From NCBI RefSeq assembly GCF_014203795.1, contig NZ_JACHJU010000005.1, forward strand, positions 423,516 through 487,515: a DNA stretch of 64,000 nucleotides. Reading direction: 5' to 3'. This document shows, piece by piece, positions 18,174 to 27,516 of the stretch. A program made the position numbers and the translations under genes. The DNA comes from Streptosporangium album (GTDB lineage: Bacteria; Actinomycetota; Actinomycetes; Streptosporangiales; Streptosporangiaceae). The first letter of the stretch is position 1, and each line of letters begins with the position of its first letter. The notes under the pieces are model-generated. The model saw only the letters and a program-made list of their open reading frames with translations, did no database searches and was not told where the DNA came from.

Positions 18174-18986
18174 CTACCCGGCGCTGCAGTCGGTGTCGTC
18201 CCCGTCCGGACCGGGGGTGTCCTGTCCCAGGCCCCGACGGATCGCGATCTCCACGGGTGAGTACGCGCCGTCGGCCCGCTCCAGTTCGTACGGCGCGGCC
18301 GGCATCAGCGGCGGCTGGGCCATGAAGCGCGGCCGCACCCCATGGTGCGGTTGCGCCGCGTGCACCAGGAATGGATGGCACAGGAAGACGTCGCCCGGGG
18401 ACCCGGTGGCGAGGGCGAGTGGCCGGTGGTCGGACGCCGCCACCAGATCGGGCGCAAGGGCCAGCCCGCTCGCCCCGTCCTCCCCGTACTTCTCCAGCAC
18501 CTTCGGCACGTCGAGGTGTGAGCCGACCCGGATCCGGGTCGGGGCGTCCTCCTCACCGACCTCGCTGAACAGGAACAGCATCAGCAGCGCCCGGCCCCGG
18601 GAGCGCAGATTTGTGAAGTACCAGCTCTCGCCCTCCGGCAGATAGCTCCCCTCGATGTGCCAGCCCGCGTCGTCCGGCTCCTCCTCGTGCGGGAAGCGCA
18701 GTGGGAACGTGCCCAGCGAGTAGCGCGGCTCCCAGCATCCCGCGCCGACGAGCAGGTCGTACGCGCGCTGCAGGAACGGGGAGTTGGGTGCGGCGGCGAA
18801 CGGCCCCTGCGCCATGCCGGCCACCCAGTGCACGGGCTGCGTCCACGTCGCTGGATCGTCCGGGTCGCAGCCCGTCTCTCGCCACAGCAGCCGCGCGCAG
18901 TCCGCGGCCACGCGCGGCGCGACGGCGCCCTCCAACTTCACGAAGCCGTCGCGGAGGAAGCGGGATACCAAGGTCGTGTCATCCAT
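18174..18986 (-). CDS. Phytanoyl-CoA dioxygenase (PhyH)-like Fe(II)/2OG oxygenase
   Basis: About 270 residues from ATG 18986 (MDDTTLVSRFLRDGFVKLEG), the better family start; the longer frame adds seven residues. It has the PhyH layout: an N-terminal FLRDGFVKLEGAV segment, the metal-binding HxE in GWHIEGSYL, and a distal histidine in DVFLCHPFLVHAAQP, with a later arginine in VRPRF for 2-oxoglutarate. Bacterial relatives hydroxylate small molecules and natural-product intermediates; the substrate is unknown. A 9-bp inverted repeat lies 32 bp upstream. Confidence 0.8.
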   Translation of the reverse strand: MDDTTLVSRFLRDGFVKLEGAVAPRVAADCARLLWRETGCDPDDPATWTQPVHWVAGMAQGPFAAAPNSPFLQRAYDLLVGAGCWEPRYSLGTFPLRFPHEEEPDDAGWHIEGSYLPEGESWYFTNLRSRGRALLMLFLFSEVGEEDAPTRIRVGSHLDVPKVLEKYGEDGASGLALAPDLVAASDHRPLALATGSPGDVFLCHPFLVHAAQPHHGVRPRFMAQPPLMPAAPYELERADGAYSPVEIAIRRGLGQDTPGPDGDDTDCSAG

Positions 18987-19017
18987 GCCCCCATCGTGCG
19001 GCGACACCGGTCCCGAT

Positions 19018-19051
19018 CACCCGACATTTTCCGCACCGCCTTTGTCGGGTG
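19018..19051. promoter_or_regulatory. Inverted repeat upstream of the PhyH-like gene
   Basis: CACCCGACA (19018-19026) and TGTCGGGTG (19043-19051) form perfect 9-bp arms with a 16-bp spacer, 32 bp upstream of the start. It is a candidate operator; the cognate regulator could be the neighbouring AraC-family protein (inference). Confidence 0.45.
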
Positions 19052-19110
19052 TTCACCGAGCCCCTTCTTGCCCCTCTGAGACCGGAAAAATACGCGGGAT
19101 TATTGAGACG

Positions 19111-20100
19111 TTGTCAGCAACGGTCGATGACCGTGTGTAGCCGATCACGGCGGGCGTGGGAGTGATCAAGTAGAGAAAAGCGTGAAGCCCCTGGTAGGGG
19201 TGGGTCTTGTCGAAGGATCCACCGCACCGCACACAAGGGCTTCACGTGACCTCCAGTATCACCTACACAGCCGAGTTGGACATGCCGCGCGAGGTTGTGC
19301 TGTTTCTGGCCGGGCTGTTGCGCGCCGAGCGGGTACGGCGCCGCACCCGCGCGGGCACTCGGGCGCTGGGCGAGTTCAAGCAGGCCGTTCTGATCATCCG
19401 CTGGCTGGTGGACGGCGCTCGGATCGCCCGGCCGGCCGCCGATAACGCCATCTCGCACGCGACCTGTGATCGGTACGTCGAAGAAGGGGTCACCGTATTG
19501 AAGGCCCAGGCGCCGACGCTACAGGAGGCGCTCACGGCGGCGAAGGCCGCCGGCTACACCCGCCTGCATCTGGATGGCACGCTGATCGAAACCGACCGCT
19601 GCCGCGCCCTGGGCCCGAACGGCGCCGACCTGTGGTGGAGTGGAAAACACAAGCAGCACGGCGGCAACATTCAGGTCCTGTCCAGCCCCGGCGGCGACCC
19701 GCTGTGGACTTCTGAGGTACGGCCCGGTCGTGAACACGATCTCACCTGTGCCCGCCTGCACGGCCTCCTCGACCCGCTGGCCAAGGCCGCCGAGGACGGG
19801 CTGATCACGTTGGCCGACCTCGGCTACGTCGATGCGGGTATGGGGTTTCGCCTGCCGTACAAGAGGTCTCGGGGTGGCACACTCACCGACGATCAGATCC
19901 AGTACAACAAGGTCCACGGTGCGCTCCGAGCCCTCGCCGAACGAGCGAACGCCCAGCTCAAGATGCGGTTCAAGGCACTGCGGAACGTCAGCAAGTGCCC
20001 TTGGAAGATCGGCGGTATCGTCGCCGCGGCGCTCGTCCTCTTCCACCGGGAGCAAGCTCACAAGCAGCTGTCACCCAGCGTGAACGCCGGTTGCTGACAA
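19111..20100 (+). mobile_element. IS5-family element, 990 bp
   Basis: Ends carry short inverted repeats TTGTCAGCAAC (19111 inward) and GTTGCTGACAA (ending 20100). A single transposase fills the element. It abuts an IS3-type element on the right with almost no spacer. Confidence 0.65.
19246..20097 (+). CDS. IS5-family DDE transposase
   Basis: About 283 residues from the in-frame GTG at 19246; the frame is open to 19207. It has an N-terminal helix-turn-helix region (ARPAADNAISHATCDRYV), first catalytic Asp in YTRLHLDGTLIETDR, second Asp in ITLADLGYVDAGMGF and the final Glu in ALAERANAQLKMRF. It reads as complete, and cut-and-paste activity is possible. Confidence 0.75.
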   Translation: MTSSITYTAELDMPREVVLFLAGLLRAERVRRRTRAGTRALGEFKQAVLIIRWLVDGARIARPAADNAISHATCDRYVEEGVTVLKAQAPTLQEALTAAKAAGYTRLHLDGTLIETDRCRALGPNGADLWWSGKHKQHGGNIQVLSSPGGDPLWTSEVRPGREHDLTCARLHGLLDPLAKAAEDGLITLADLGYVDAGMGFRLPYKRSRGGTLTDDQIQYNKVHGALRALAERANAQLKMRFKALRNVSKCPWKIGGIVAAALVLFHREQAHKQLSPSVNAGC

Positions 20101-20107
20101 TGACTCA

Positions 20108-20566
20108 GTGACGATGACCTTCGCTGATCAGGCCGCCATGACGGGGCAAAATGGTCACGTGACCGATAAGCGGCCGAGCCGGCCGGTGCGCCGGACGTTC
20201 ACCGCGGCCTACAAGACGCGGATCCTCGCGGCCTACGACGCGCTGCCCGAGGGCAGCCCCGAACGCGGTGCCCTGCTGCGCACCGAGAAGCTGTACCACT
20301 CGCATATCGAGCACTGGCGCAAGCAGCAAGACAACGGAACCCTGGCCGCGTCGACCGGTAAACCGAAGAAGGACGCCGAATCGGAGGAGTTGGCCCGGCT
20401 GCGGGCCGAGAACAAGAAGCTCAAGGCGGACGCGGCCAAACTCGCGGCGCGAAACGACAAACTCGCCGGTGAACTCGGAAAGACCAGGACAGCGCTGGAC
20501 ATCGCGGGAAAAGCATTCGCGCTGCTGGAGAACATCTCAAGCAGCGCGGACTCCGACGAGAGCTGA
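20108..20566 (+). CDS. IS3 orfA (HTH and leucine-zipper protein)
   Basis: A 152-residue protein with an N-terminal helix-turn-helix (RRTFTAAYKTRILAAYDAL) that binds the IS ends. A long coiled coil follows (EELARLRAENKKLKADAAKL) for dimerisation. GTG 20159 (MTDKRPSRP) is an alternative start closer to family consensus. GGGAAAA at 20506-20512, placed as G GGA AAA in this frame, would allow a -1 shift into orfB. Confidence 0.75.
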   Translation: MTMTFADQAAMTGQNGHVTDKRPSRPVRRTFTAAYKTRILAAYDALPEGSPERGALLRTEKLYHSHIEHWRKQQDNGTLAASTGKPKKDAESEELARLRAENKKLKADAAKLAARNDKLAGELGKTRTALDIAGKAFALLENISSSADSDES

Positions 20567-21603
20567 ACCAGGCCCTCGATGAGTATTTCCCCGGCCTGGA
20601 AGCCGCCGTCGGCACGCAGCACGCGTGCCGGATCCTCGGGAGATCCCGCGCCGGCGTGTATCGGAAACGCCATCCCCGGCCGCGCGTGGCGCGTGAGCGC
20701 ACGCCGTTTCATCATCCGGCCGAGTTGTCGCAGGAAGAACGCGCGCACGTGCTGGCGGTGCTGGACTCGCCCCGGTTCGTCGACCGGTCCCCGGGCCAGG
20801 TGTGGGCGATCCTGCTGGATGAGGGCACCTACCTGTGCTCGCAGGCCACCATGTACCGGCTCCTTCGCGAACGCGGCTCCTCCGGCGAGCGCCGCGCCCA
20901 GGCCGTCCATCCGGCGAAGAAGAAACCCGAACTGGAAGCCGACGGGCCGAACCAGGTGTGGTCCTGGGATATCACGAAACTGAAAGGACCTTCGCGCGGC
21001 GTCTACTATCTCCTGTACGTCATCATCGATATCTTCTCCCGTAAAACCGTCTGGTGGGAGATCTGTCCGACGGAAACAGGAACCCTTGCCAGAGAGTTCA
21101 TCGAGCACGCCATTGAGGCCAATGGTGGGATTGCCCCGGGCGCGATTCACGCCGACCGCGGCACGTCGATGACGTCGAATACCGTCTCCGGCCTGCTCGC
21201 GTTGCTGGGGATCGATCAGTCCCATTCACGGCCGCGCGTGTCCAACGACAACCCGTACTCGGAAGCGCAGTTCAAGACGCTCAAATATTGTCCCGCGTTT
21301 CCTGGAACGTTCGGGTCCATCGAAGATGCCAACGTCTTTTGCGGCCAGTTCTTCCGATATTACAATAACGAACACCGCCATTCCGGTATCGGAATGCACA
21401 CCCCGGCGTCCGTGCACGACGGCTCCGCGGCCGAGATCCACGCCAAACGGGTCGCCACCTTGAACGCGGCCTTCCTGGCCCACCCCGAGCGGTTCCGCGG
21501 TCGTCGGCCCTGCCCGCCGCCGCTGCCCACCCGAGTGTGGATCAACAAGCCATCCACGACCCTCCAGACCGAGACCTCAGTACAAACACCGCAAGTAGCC
21601 TGA
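20512..21603 (+). CDS. IS3 orfB (DDE transposase, -1 frame)
   Basis: Read from the -1 frame after the slippery site, the protein continues QRGLRRELNQALDEYFPGLE, then a helix-turn-helix region (SQATMYRLLRERGSSGERR). The rve integrase core follows: Asp in VWSWDITKLKGP, Asp in GAIHADRGTSMTS, and Glu in NDNPYSEAQFKTLKY. It is made as an OrfAB fusion in this family. No disruption is seen, so the element may be functional. Confidence 0.78.
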   Translation, partial: SIRAAGEHLKQRGLRRELNQALDEYFPGLEAAVGTQHACRILGRSRAGVYRKRHPRPRVARERTPFHHPAELSQEERAHVLAVLDSPRFVDRSPGQVWAILLDEGTYLCSQATMYRLLRERGSSGERRAQAVHPAKKKPELEADGPNQVWSWDITKLKGPSRGVYYLLYVIIDIFSRKTVWWEICPTETGTLAREFIEHAIEANGGIAPGAIHADRGTSMTSNTVSGLLALLGIDQSHSRPRVSNDNPYSEAQFKTLKYCPAFPGTFGSIEDANVFCGQFFRYYNNEHRHSGIGMHTPASVHDGSAAEIHAKRVATLNAAFLAHPERFRGRRPCPPPLPTRVWINKPSTTLQTETSVQTPQVA

Positions 21604-21801
21604 TGTCTCAATCAGTTTGACAGCTTCCGGAGCGGTAGGGGCGGATCGTGTGGATCACGGCCTTTGGAGGGCGGCTGCACCCTCAGCATGGCGAGAGATT
21701 GCCCCGATATCTGTCCTGGTTTCCGTCTGATCTCGGGGTTGGATGGACGCGCCCGATCCTGCGGTGCTTGCCTTCTCCCCGAGATCGGCTACCACGGTAG
21801 G

Positions 21802-22647
21802 GTGACCCCACGCCGCCCCTACCCGTCTGACCTGTCCGACGCCCGCTGGGCGCTGATCGAGCCGACCCTCACCGCCTGGCGCGTCAAGCGGCTGGAGGCC
21901 CGCCGGCAGGCGGGGATCGTCGCCGACCCGACCACCAGCCTGCGCGATGTCATGGACGCGATCCTCTACGTCAATCGTACGGGCATCGCCTGGAAATACC
22001 TGCCCCATGACTTCCCACCCCACGGCACGGTCTACTCCTACTTCTCCACCTGGACCAAAGAGGGCATCTTCGACCGGCTCGGCATCGAGTTGACCGGGTT
22101 GGTCCGCGCCAAGGAGGGTCGCGCTGCCGAGCCGACCGCCTGCGTGATCGACAGCCAGAGCGTGAAGACCTCCATGAACGTGCCCGTGGCAACCCAAGGA
22201 ATCGACGCCGGGAAGAAGATCGTCGGGAGGAAGCGGGGCATCCTGACCGACACCCTCGGTCTGATTCTCGCCGTCATGGTGACGGCGGCCTGCGTCTCCG
22301 ACAACGCCATCGGCAAGACCCTGCTCACCCAGGCCCACACCACCTACCCAACGCTCAGCAAAGCCTGGGTCGATACCGGGTTCAAGAACGCCGCCGTCGA
22401 GCACGGCGCCAGACTGGGTATCGATGTCGAGGTCGTCCCCCGCCGCTCCGATAAGCCCGGCTTCCACGTAGTCAAGCGCCGATGGGTTGTTGAGCGGACC
22501 TTGGGCTGGCTCATGCTCCATCGCCGACTTGCTCGAGATTACGAGACCCGCACCGACCATGCCGCTGCCATGATCCGCATCGCCTCGATCGATCTGCTCA
22601 CCCGACGCCTGACCGGCGAAACCACCCAAGCCTGGCGAGACGCATAA
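21802..22647 (+). CDS. IS5-family (IS112-like) transposase
   Basis: A 281-residue protein from GTG 21802 (MTPRRPYPSDLSDARWALIE). It shows the DUF4096 N-terminal domain (NRTGIAWKYLPHDFPPHGTV), a DDE core with Asp in CVIDSQSVKT, Asp in KAWVDTGFKN, and Glu in WVVERTLGWLMLHRRL. The longer open frame upstream has no family support. The ends of the element are not clear; a 7-bp hairpin (CGCTCTC/GAGAGCG) follows about 30 bp after the stop. Confidence 0.78.
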   Translation: MTPRRPYPSDLSDARWALIEPTLTAWRVKRLEARRQAGIVADPTTSLRDVMDAILYVNRTGIAWKYLPHDFPPHGTVYSYFSTWTKEGIFDRLGIELTGLVRAKEGRAAEPTACVIDSQSVKTSMNVPVATQGIDAGKKIVGRKRGILTDTLGLILAVMVTAACVSDNAIGKTLLTQAHTTYPTLSKAWVDTGFKNAAVEHGARLGIDVEVVPRRSDKPGFHVVKRRWVVERTLGWLMLHRRLARDYETRTDHAAAMIRIASIDLLTRRLTGETTQAWRDA

Positions 22648-22788
22648 CCGACGATCAACAGCGAACTTCACTCATCAGACGCTCTCTGAGAGCGGCGGCG
22701 GGTGAGATTCCCGCCGCCGACTCACCTGCTGGTTTGCCGTGGTGTGAATGGCGAACCCAAATCGCCTCAGCCACTCGTCCTTGCGGAT

Positions 22789-23463
22789 TTATGGTCGCTC
22801 GGCGGTTCCGGCACGCACCAGACCGCATTCGTAGGCGTGGACGACGGCCTGTACGCGGTCACGCAGGCCGAGCTTGGACAGTACCCGGCTGACGTGTGTC
22901 TTGACGGTGCCCTCGGACAGGTAGAGGCGTCCGGCGATCTCGGCGTTTGACAGGCCGCGGGCGATGAGCCCCAGCACCTCGCGTTCGCGTTCGGTCAGGA
23001 CGTTCAGGTCGGCGGTGGACGTAACCTGTGCGGACGCGGTGCCGACGTACCGTTCGAGGAGCCGGCGGGTCGCGCTCGGCGCCACGACCGCGTCGCCGCG
23101 CGCCACCATGCGGATGGCCGAGAGCAGGTCGGGCGCGAGTGTGTCCTTGAGTAGGAAGCCGCTCGCGCCGGCCTGGAGCGCGGCGTAGACGTACTCGTCG
23201 AGGTCGAAGGTCGTCAGGATCAGCACCCGGGTCCGGCCGACGTCGCCGCGGGCGCAGATGAGGCGGGTCGCGTCGACGCCATCGACCTCGGGCATCCGGA
23301 CATCCATCAGTACGATGTGCGGCTGCAGTTCGAGCGCTATCGCCGCGGCCTCAGCGCCGTTACCTGCCTCACCGACCACCTGCATGTCCTCCGCGTTTTC
23401 CAGGATCATACGGAAGCCGGTGCGAACCAGCGCCTGGTCATCGGCGAGGAGTATGCGGATCAT
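22789..23463 (-). CDS. LuxR/NarL-family response regulator
   Basis: A 224-residue receiver plus GerE protein. It has phospho-acceptor Asp54 in VLMDVRMPEVDG, a conserved Lys in FLLKD, and the C-terminal LTEREREVLGLIARGLSNAE helix-turn-helix. ATG 23463 overlaps the stop of the kinase upstream (ATGA), so the pair is co-translated. Probable targets are the divergent hydrolase/lipoprotein/ABC genes at 24.9-30.6 kb (inference from position). Confidence 0.92.
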   Translation of the reverse strand: MIRILLADDQALVRTGFRMILENAEDMQVVGEAGNGAEAAAIALELQPHIVLMDVRMPEVDGVDATRLICARGDVGRTRVLILTTFDLDEYVYAALQAGASGFLLKDTLAPDLLSAIRMVARGDAVVAPSATRRLLERYVGTASAQVTSTADLNVLTEREREVLGLIARGLSNAEIAGRLYLSEGTVKTHVSRVLSKLGLRDRVQAVVHAYECGLVRAGTAERP

Positions 23464-24776
23464 GCATCGCGTCCTTGGATCGGAAGAGCCGCCCGAACGA
23501 CGAACCCGCTGCGGGGCCCGGGCCCGGTGGCGAGTCGGCCATCGAGCAACCTTACGCGCTCACGCATGCCCCGCAGCCCGTTGCCGCCGCCATCGTTCCC
23601 GGCCAGGCCCTGCCCGTCGTCGCTGACCTCGATGCCGACCTCCGCTTCGCCGTACGAGAGGACCACGTCCGCCTTCGCACCCGTACCGGCGTGTTTCATC
23701 GTGTTCGTCAGCGCCTCCTGCACGATGCGATACGCCGATAGGTCAACGGTCGACGGCAGTGCCGTGGGGGTGCCTTCGACGTGCAGCCGGACCGGCGTGC
23801 CTGCCCTTCTCACCTGGGTGAGCAGCGTGGACAGTTGCGCGAGCCTGGGCTGCGGGTGCCACGCGTCGTCCACCTCGCCCACCGCGGCGAGCACTCTGCG
23901 CATGTCGGCGAGGGAGTCGCGTCCGGTTTTGACGATCGCCTCCAGCGCGGTCCGGGTGTCGGCGGGCCTGTTGTCCAGCGCGGCGGCGCCGCCCTGTGCC
24001 TGGATCACCATCACCGACAAGCCGTGCGCAACGACGTCGTGCAACTCCCGGCTGATCCGCCCGCGCTCGGCGGCCACCGCGAGGACCGCCTGCTGGTCCC
24101 GTTCCCGTTCGAGATCCTGAGCATGCGCGTGCAGCTCGTCGAGGTACGCCCGGCGGCTGCGCGAGCCGGAGCCGATAGCCCAGGAGGCGACCAGGGCGGA
24201 TCCGAGCACGGGAAGGCCGCTCCAGGCGTTCCACGCCTGCCGGCCGACCATGCGGACCCCTTCGGCCCCGGCCGGCGGGGCGGTGACCGGACCTACCGGA
24301 AGGGTGGTCGCCGCGTGGAACGCTTCCGGGAGCCCGCGTGCTGGACTCGTGGCGAGCGCGTAGTACAGGCTCCAGCCCGTGGCGAGCAGCAGCAGGCCGG
24401 CCAGTGCCGCGAGTGAAACGGCCCGGCCGTAGCGGGCGGCGACGGTGCACAGCAGGATCGGCACGCCCAGATCAACGATCATGAGGGGCATGGCCTGGGC
24501 CACGTGCGTCACGGCGGATAGCGTGCAGACGGCGAGCATCGGCAACGGCCGGCGCCGACGGAGCGCTACGCCGGCTACGGCGAACGTGGTCGCGACCCAC
24601 CAGAGCACGATCTGCCCATCATCGGCTGGGTTGCCGGCCATCTGCCGCACGATGGCGTTCGGGTCGTTCACCAGTGCGCAGATCGTGAGTATCGCGAACG
24701 CCGGTGCCGCGTCCTGCAACACGGGTCGGTGCGACCAGATACGGAGGGTGACGGCCAGCTGCTGTGTCATGACCAT
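23460..24776 (-). CDS. Two-component sensor histidine kinase (NarL/DesK type)
   Basis: The 438-residue protein has a hydrophobic N-terminal half with about five membrane spans and a hydrophobic DUF-type sensor region. The HisKA_3 helix reads RISRELHDVVAHGLS, and the HATPase domain carries QEALTNTMKHAG and DDGQGL. ATG is at 24776 or, two codons later, 24770. It diverges from the secreted hydrolase gene with a 139-bp gap. Confidence 0.9.
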   Translation of the reverse strand: MVMTQQLAVTLRIWSHRPVLQDAAPAFAILTICALVNDPNAIVRQMAGNPADDGQIVLWWVATTFAVAGVALRRRRPLPMLAVCTLSAVTHVAQAMPLMIVDLGVPILLCTVAARYGRAVSLAALAGLLLLATGWSLYYALATSPARGLPEAFHAATTLPVGPVTAPPAGAEGVRMVGRQAWNAWSGLPVLGSALVASWAIGSGSRSRRAYLDELHAHAQDLERERDQQAVLAVAAERGRISRELHDVVAHGLSVMVIQAQGGAAALDNRPADTRTALEAIVKTGRDSLADMRRVLAAVGEVDDAWHPQPRLAQLSTLLTQVRRAGTPVRLHVEGTPTALPSTVDLSAYRIVQEALTNTMKHAGTGAKADVVLSYGEAEVGIEVSDDGQGLAGNDGGGNGLRGMRERVRLLDGRLATGPGPRSGFVVRAALPIQGRDA

Positions 24777-24915
24777 GCGAGCCTACGGCTCGACCGGATG
24801 CCGCCGCGTCCATCGCAAGGCAGATTCTGCGGGGCCGGGATACATCTCAAGACAGATGTGACCGTGTGCCCGGAGGCAGACGCGGGTACGGCGCGGCCGG
24901 CAGCAGGGTGATCAC

Positions 24916-26595
24916 ATGAATCAATATGAACCCCCGGCGGACCGGGCGGTGGGCCGACGGGCCACCTCGACGGTAGCCGTGGTCACCATCGCGCTGGCAT
25001 CGCTGGTCGCCGGTTCGCCTGCCGCGACGGCGGCAGGAAATACCAAGTCGGAGGTCAAGTGGCAGGCCTGTCCTGCCTACTCCGACGATGTGCTGCGGGC
25101 CCGCGGCATCACCGACCAGCGGATGTCGGAGTTCCGCGCCCTGATGAGCCGTACGGAGTGTGGAACGGTCGGCGTTCCGCTGGACTACCGCAAGCCGGAC
25201 GGCCGGCAGATCACCGTCGCGGTCACCCGGCTCAAGGCCGCGGACCGGGCGCGCCGGCTAGGCAGTATCGCGCTCAATCCGGGCGGGCCGGGTGGTAGCG
25301 GATACCTCATGCCCATCGACACCACCATGCGCAACAAGGCGGCCGCGCGGCTCAACGACCGGTACGACCTGATCGGCTTCGATCCTCGCGGCGTCGGCTA
25401 CAGCACCAAGATCGACTGCCTGCCCTCGGGCCCGGGCGGGGGCGAGCCGGGGCCGGGCCCGGGTGAGGGCGAGCCGGGGCCGGGCCCGGGCGGGGGCGAG
25501 CCGGGGCCGGGCCCGGGTGAGGGCGAGCCGCCCCCGGGCCCGGGTGAGGGCGAGCCGGGGCCGCTGACCGAGGAGGCGGCCAAGCTCATCTATGACCGCG
25601 ACGTGGCCAAGAACAACGCCTGCGGGCGGTCCGATCCCGCCTTCCTCGGTCAGCTCACCACGGTGAACGTGGCCCGCGACCTTGATCGAGTGCGGATCGC
25701 ACTGGGCGAGAAGAAGTGGAACTTCCTCGGCGTGTCCTGGGGCACCCGGCTCGGAGTGGTCTATCGCAGTTCCTTCCCCGGCAAGGTGAATCGCATGTTC
25801 TTGGACAGCGTGGTGAGTCCGCGGTACAGCGTGGACGATTTTGTGGTGGCCACCGCCGCGGCTGCCGAGCGCAACTTCTCGCGCATGTCGGCATGGATCG
25901 CGCTGCACCACGACACCTACGGCCTCGGTATCACCCAGAAGCAGGTGCGGGCCGCGGTTCTGGAACTCCGCCAGAAGTACGACGCGAACCCGAAGAAGTT
26001 CACCGATTTGAGGATGGCCGTCGACGGTGCGGTGGTCGCCAGGCTGGCCATGCAGGACTCGCCGGAGTGGCTGCAGGTCGGCAAGGCGCTCAAGGAGCTG
26101 CAAGCCGCGACCGGTTCTATCGCGCCGCCCACCGTCAAGGAGATCCTCGACAGAGGCTCGATCGGCATGGTGCCCGGCTCACCGGAAGTTCAAAACGCGA
26201 CGATGAGACAGGCGGTCGCCTGCAACGAGGACCCCAGCCGGATCGGCTTCTCCGCCGCCTGGGCCGCGTACCAGCGGCTCCTTGAGCAGAACCCGGTGAC
26301 CGGCCGGGCCAGCAGGTTCTTCGTCGAATGCGCCGGTTGGCCGCTGCCGGTGCAAAAAATGCCGGTACACCGTACCGGAGGGTCGCTGGTGCTGTCCGGA
26401 CACCGCTACGAAGCCGGAACCCCCTACGAGTGGACGACCCAGATGAAATCCGCCATCGGCGGCACGGTTTTCACTGTCAACGACGACGTGCACGGGTCGG
26501 TCCTGAAGGAGCAGGGCTGCGCCGCCAAGCTGGTGACGTACTTCACCACGGGCCGAATCGATCATGGCTGCGACGGTGTTCCCGCGGCGTCGTAG
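24916..26595 (+). CDS. Secreted alpha/beta hydrolase, tripeptidyl-aminopeptidase type
   Basis: The 559-residue protein has a Sec-type signal peptide (RRATSTVAVVTIALASLVAG, cleavage near ATAAG). The oxyanion segment is LNPGGPGGSGYL, the nucleophile Ser sits in GVSWGTRLGVVYR, and the C-terminal TAP-like domain ends with the catalytic His region (DVHGSVL). It would act outside the cell on peptides or amides. Between the first strands and the nucleophile lies a low-complexity Gly-Glu-Pro insert (separate entry). It is first of the genes transcribed away from the two-component pair. Confidence 0.88.
   Translation: MNQYEPPADRAVGRRATSTVAVVTIALASLVAGSPAATAAGNTKSEVKWQACPAYSDDVLRARGITDQRMSEFRALMSRTECGTVGVPLDYRKPDGRQITVAVTRLKAADRARRLGSIALNPGGPGGSGYLMPIDTTMRNKAAARLNDRYDLIGFDPRGVGYSTKIDCLPSGPGGGEPGPGPGEGEPGPGPGGGEPGPGPGEGEPPPGPGEGEPGPLTEEAAKLIYDRDVAKNNACGRSDPAFLGQLTTVNVARDLDRVRIALGEKKWNFLGVSWGTRLGVVYRSSFPGKVNRMFLDSVVSPRYSVDDFVVATAAAAERNFSRMSAWIALHHDTYGLGITQKQVRAAVLELRQKYDANPKKFTDLRMAVDGAVVARLAMQDSPEWLQVGKALKELQAATGSIAPPTVKEILDRGSIGMVPGSPEVQNATMRQAVACNEDPSRIGFSAAWAAYQRLLEQNPVTGRASRFFVECAGWPLPVQKMPVHRTGGSLVLSGHRYEAGTPYEWTTQMKSAIGGTVFTVNDDVHGSVLKEQGCAAKLVTYFTTGRIDHGCDGVPAAS
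25426..25566 (+). repeat. 27-bp minisatellite in the hydrolase gene
   Basis: About four and a half tandem 27-bp units encode the 9-residue repeat GEPGPGPG(E/G), with one unit changed to GEPPPGPGE. The repeat is in frame, so copy-number change would lengthen or shorten a flexible acidic/proline loop without breaking the enzyme. Confidence 0.85.
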
Positions 26596-26934
26596 AAACC
26601 GGCTGACGGTGAGCCAACTGCGCCTGACCGCAGACTTCCGGACCTGACCCCACGGTCCTCGGGGAGCGGGCAGGCCACCGCCTGGTTGCTGGGGAGGCAC
26701 CACGCGTCTCGCCCCAGCGACCGGCGTGCTCCGTCAACGGCTCCTGATCGCCGGAGGATCAGGTCGGTGAAGGCGTGCCCGGCTAGCTGATCATCGAGCT
26801 TGGCCGGCGTCGCGGCCTCCGTGACCGCCCAGGACTCGTGTGAATCGCAACACCTCCACCCAGGCCTGTTCGACATGACCACAACCAAGACCACACGCAC
26901 CGAAGCCGGTGCTCGCTCACAGATGGAGAACGAG

Positions 26935-27516
26935 ATGGAAGCCATCATCTTCCGGACAAGGCGCGTGTGCCGGACCAGCGCGATGGCCGTCCTGCTGACG
27001 ACCGTTGCGCTGGTCTCCGGGGCCTGCTCCAGCGGCGACGAACCGGGCAGGACCGTGGCGTCCGTGACACCCGGGGGTGGTTCGACCTCCGCCGCCACGC
27101 AGGCCGCCCAGGGGAAGGCCGACATTCTGGCCTATGCCAAGTGCATGCGCGAGAACGGCATGCCCGACTTCCCGGACCCGCAGCCCGGAGGCGGCCTCGG
27201 CCTGCCGCCCGGGGTCGACCCCAACTCCCCGGAGTTCAAGAAGACGGAGGACAAGTGCAGGCACTTCATGGGGCCCGACCAGGAGAAGAGGGACGGGGAG
27301 CAGACGTGGCCCTCGGCGGAGAAGCTCAAATACGCCCAGTGCATGCGTGACAACGGCGTGCCGAAGTTCCCGGACCCCGATGCGCAAGGCGGATTCAAAT
27401 TCAAAGAGGGTGGCCCTGTCGACCCCCAATCGCCGCAGTTCAAGAAGGCGGAGGCCGTCTGCGCGAAGTACCAGCCGCAGAACATCGCGAGGACGGGTCC
27501 CGGGAGCGGGCCGTGA
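26935..27516 (+). CDS. Secreted lipoprotein with two CMR(E/D)NG repeats
   Basis: About 193 residues from ATG 26935, preceded by GGAGAACGAG. The signal peptide has a lipobox (ALVSGAC), so the mature protein should be lipid-anchored. Two homologous modules follow, each with a conserved Cys and the pattern YA(K/Q)CMR(E/D)NG(M/V)P(D/K)FPDP, and each ending with another Cys. Its TGA overlaps the GTG of the adaptor gene (GTGA), so it belongs to that operon. A substrate-capture role for the ABC system is inference. Confidence 0.78.
   Translation: MEAIIFRTRRVCRTSAMAVLLTTVALVSGACSSGDEPGRTVASVTPGGGSTSAATQAAQGKADILAYAKCMRENGMPDFPDPQPGGGLGLPPGVDPNSPEFKKTEDKCRHFMGPDQEKRDGEQTWPSAEKLKYAQCMRDNGVPKFPDPDAQGGFKFKEGGPVDPQSPQFKKAEAVCAKYQPQNIARTGPGSGP

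Larger units (their letters stand above)
20101..21620 (+). mobile_element. IS3-family element (approximate ends)
   Basis: Two overlapping-frame ORFs of IS3 type, with a canonical slippery heptamer near the end of orfA. The right end lies near ATCAGTTTGACA (about 21611-21622); the left end abuts the IS5-type element and its repeat is only loosely similar. Boundaries are therefore approximate. Confidence 0.65.

Noticed and set aside
17863..18381. N-terminal extension of the AraC-family protein to 461 residues
   Set aside because: The extension runs through intergenic sequence without family residues, and the internal ATG 17862 has an excellent ribosome-binding site.
25426..25566. CRISPR-like direct repeats
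   Set aside because: The units are 27 bp, contiguous without spacers and in frame with a protein; it is a coding minisatellite.
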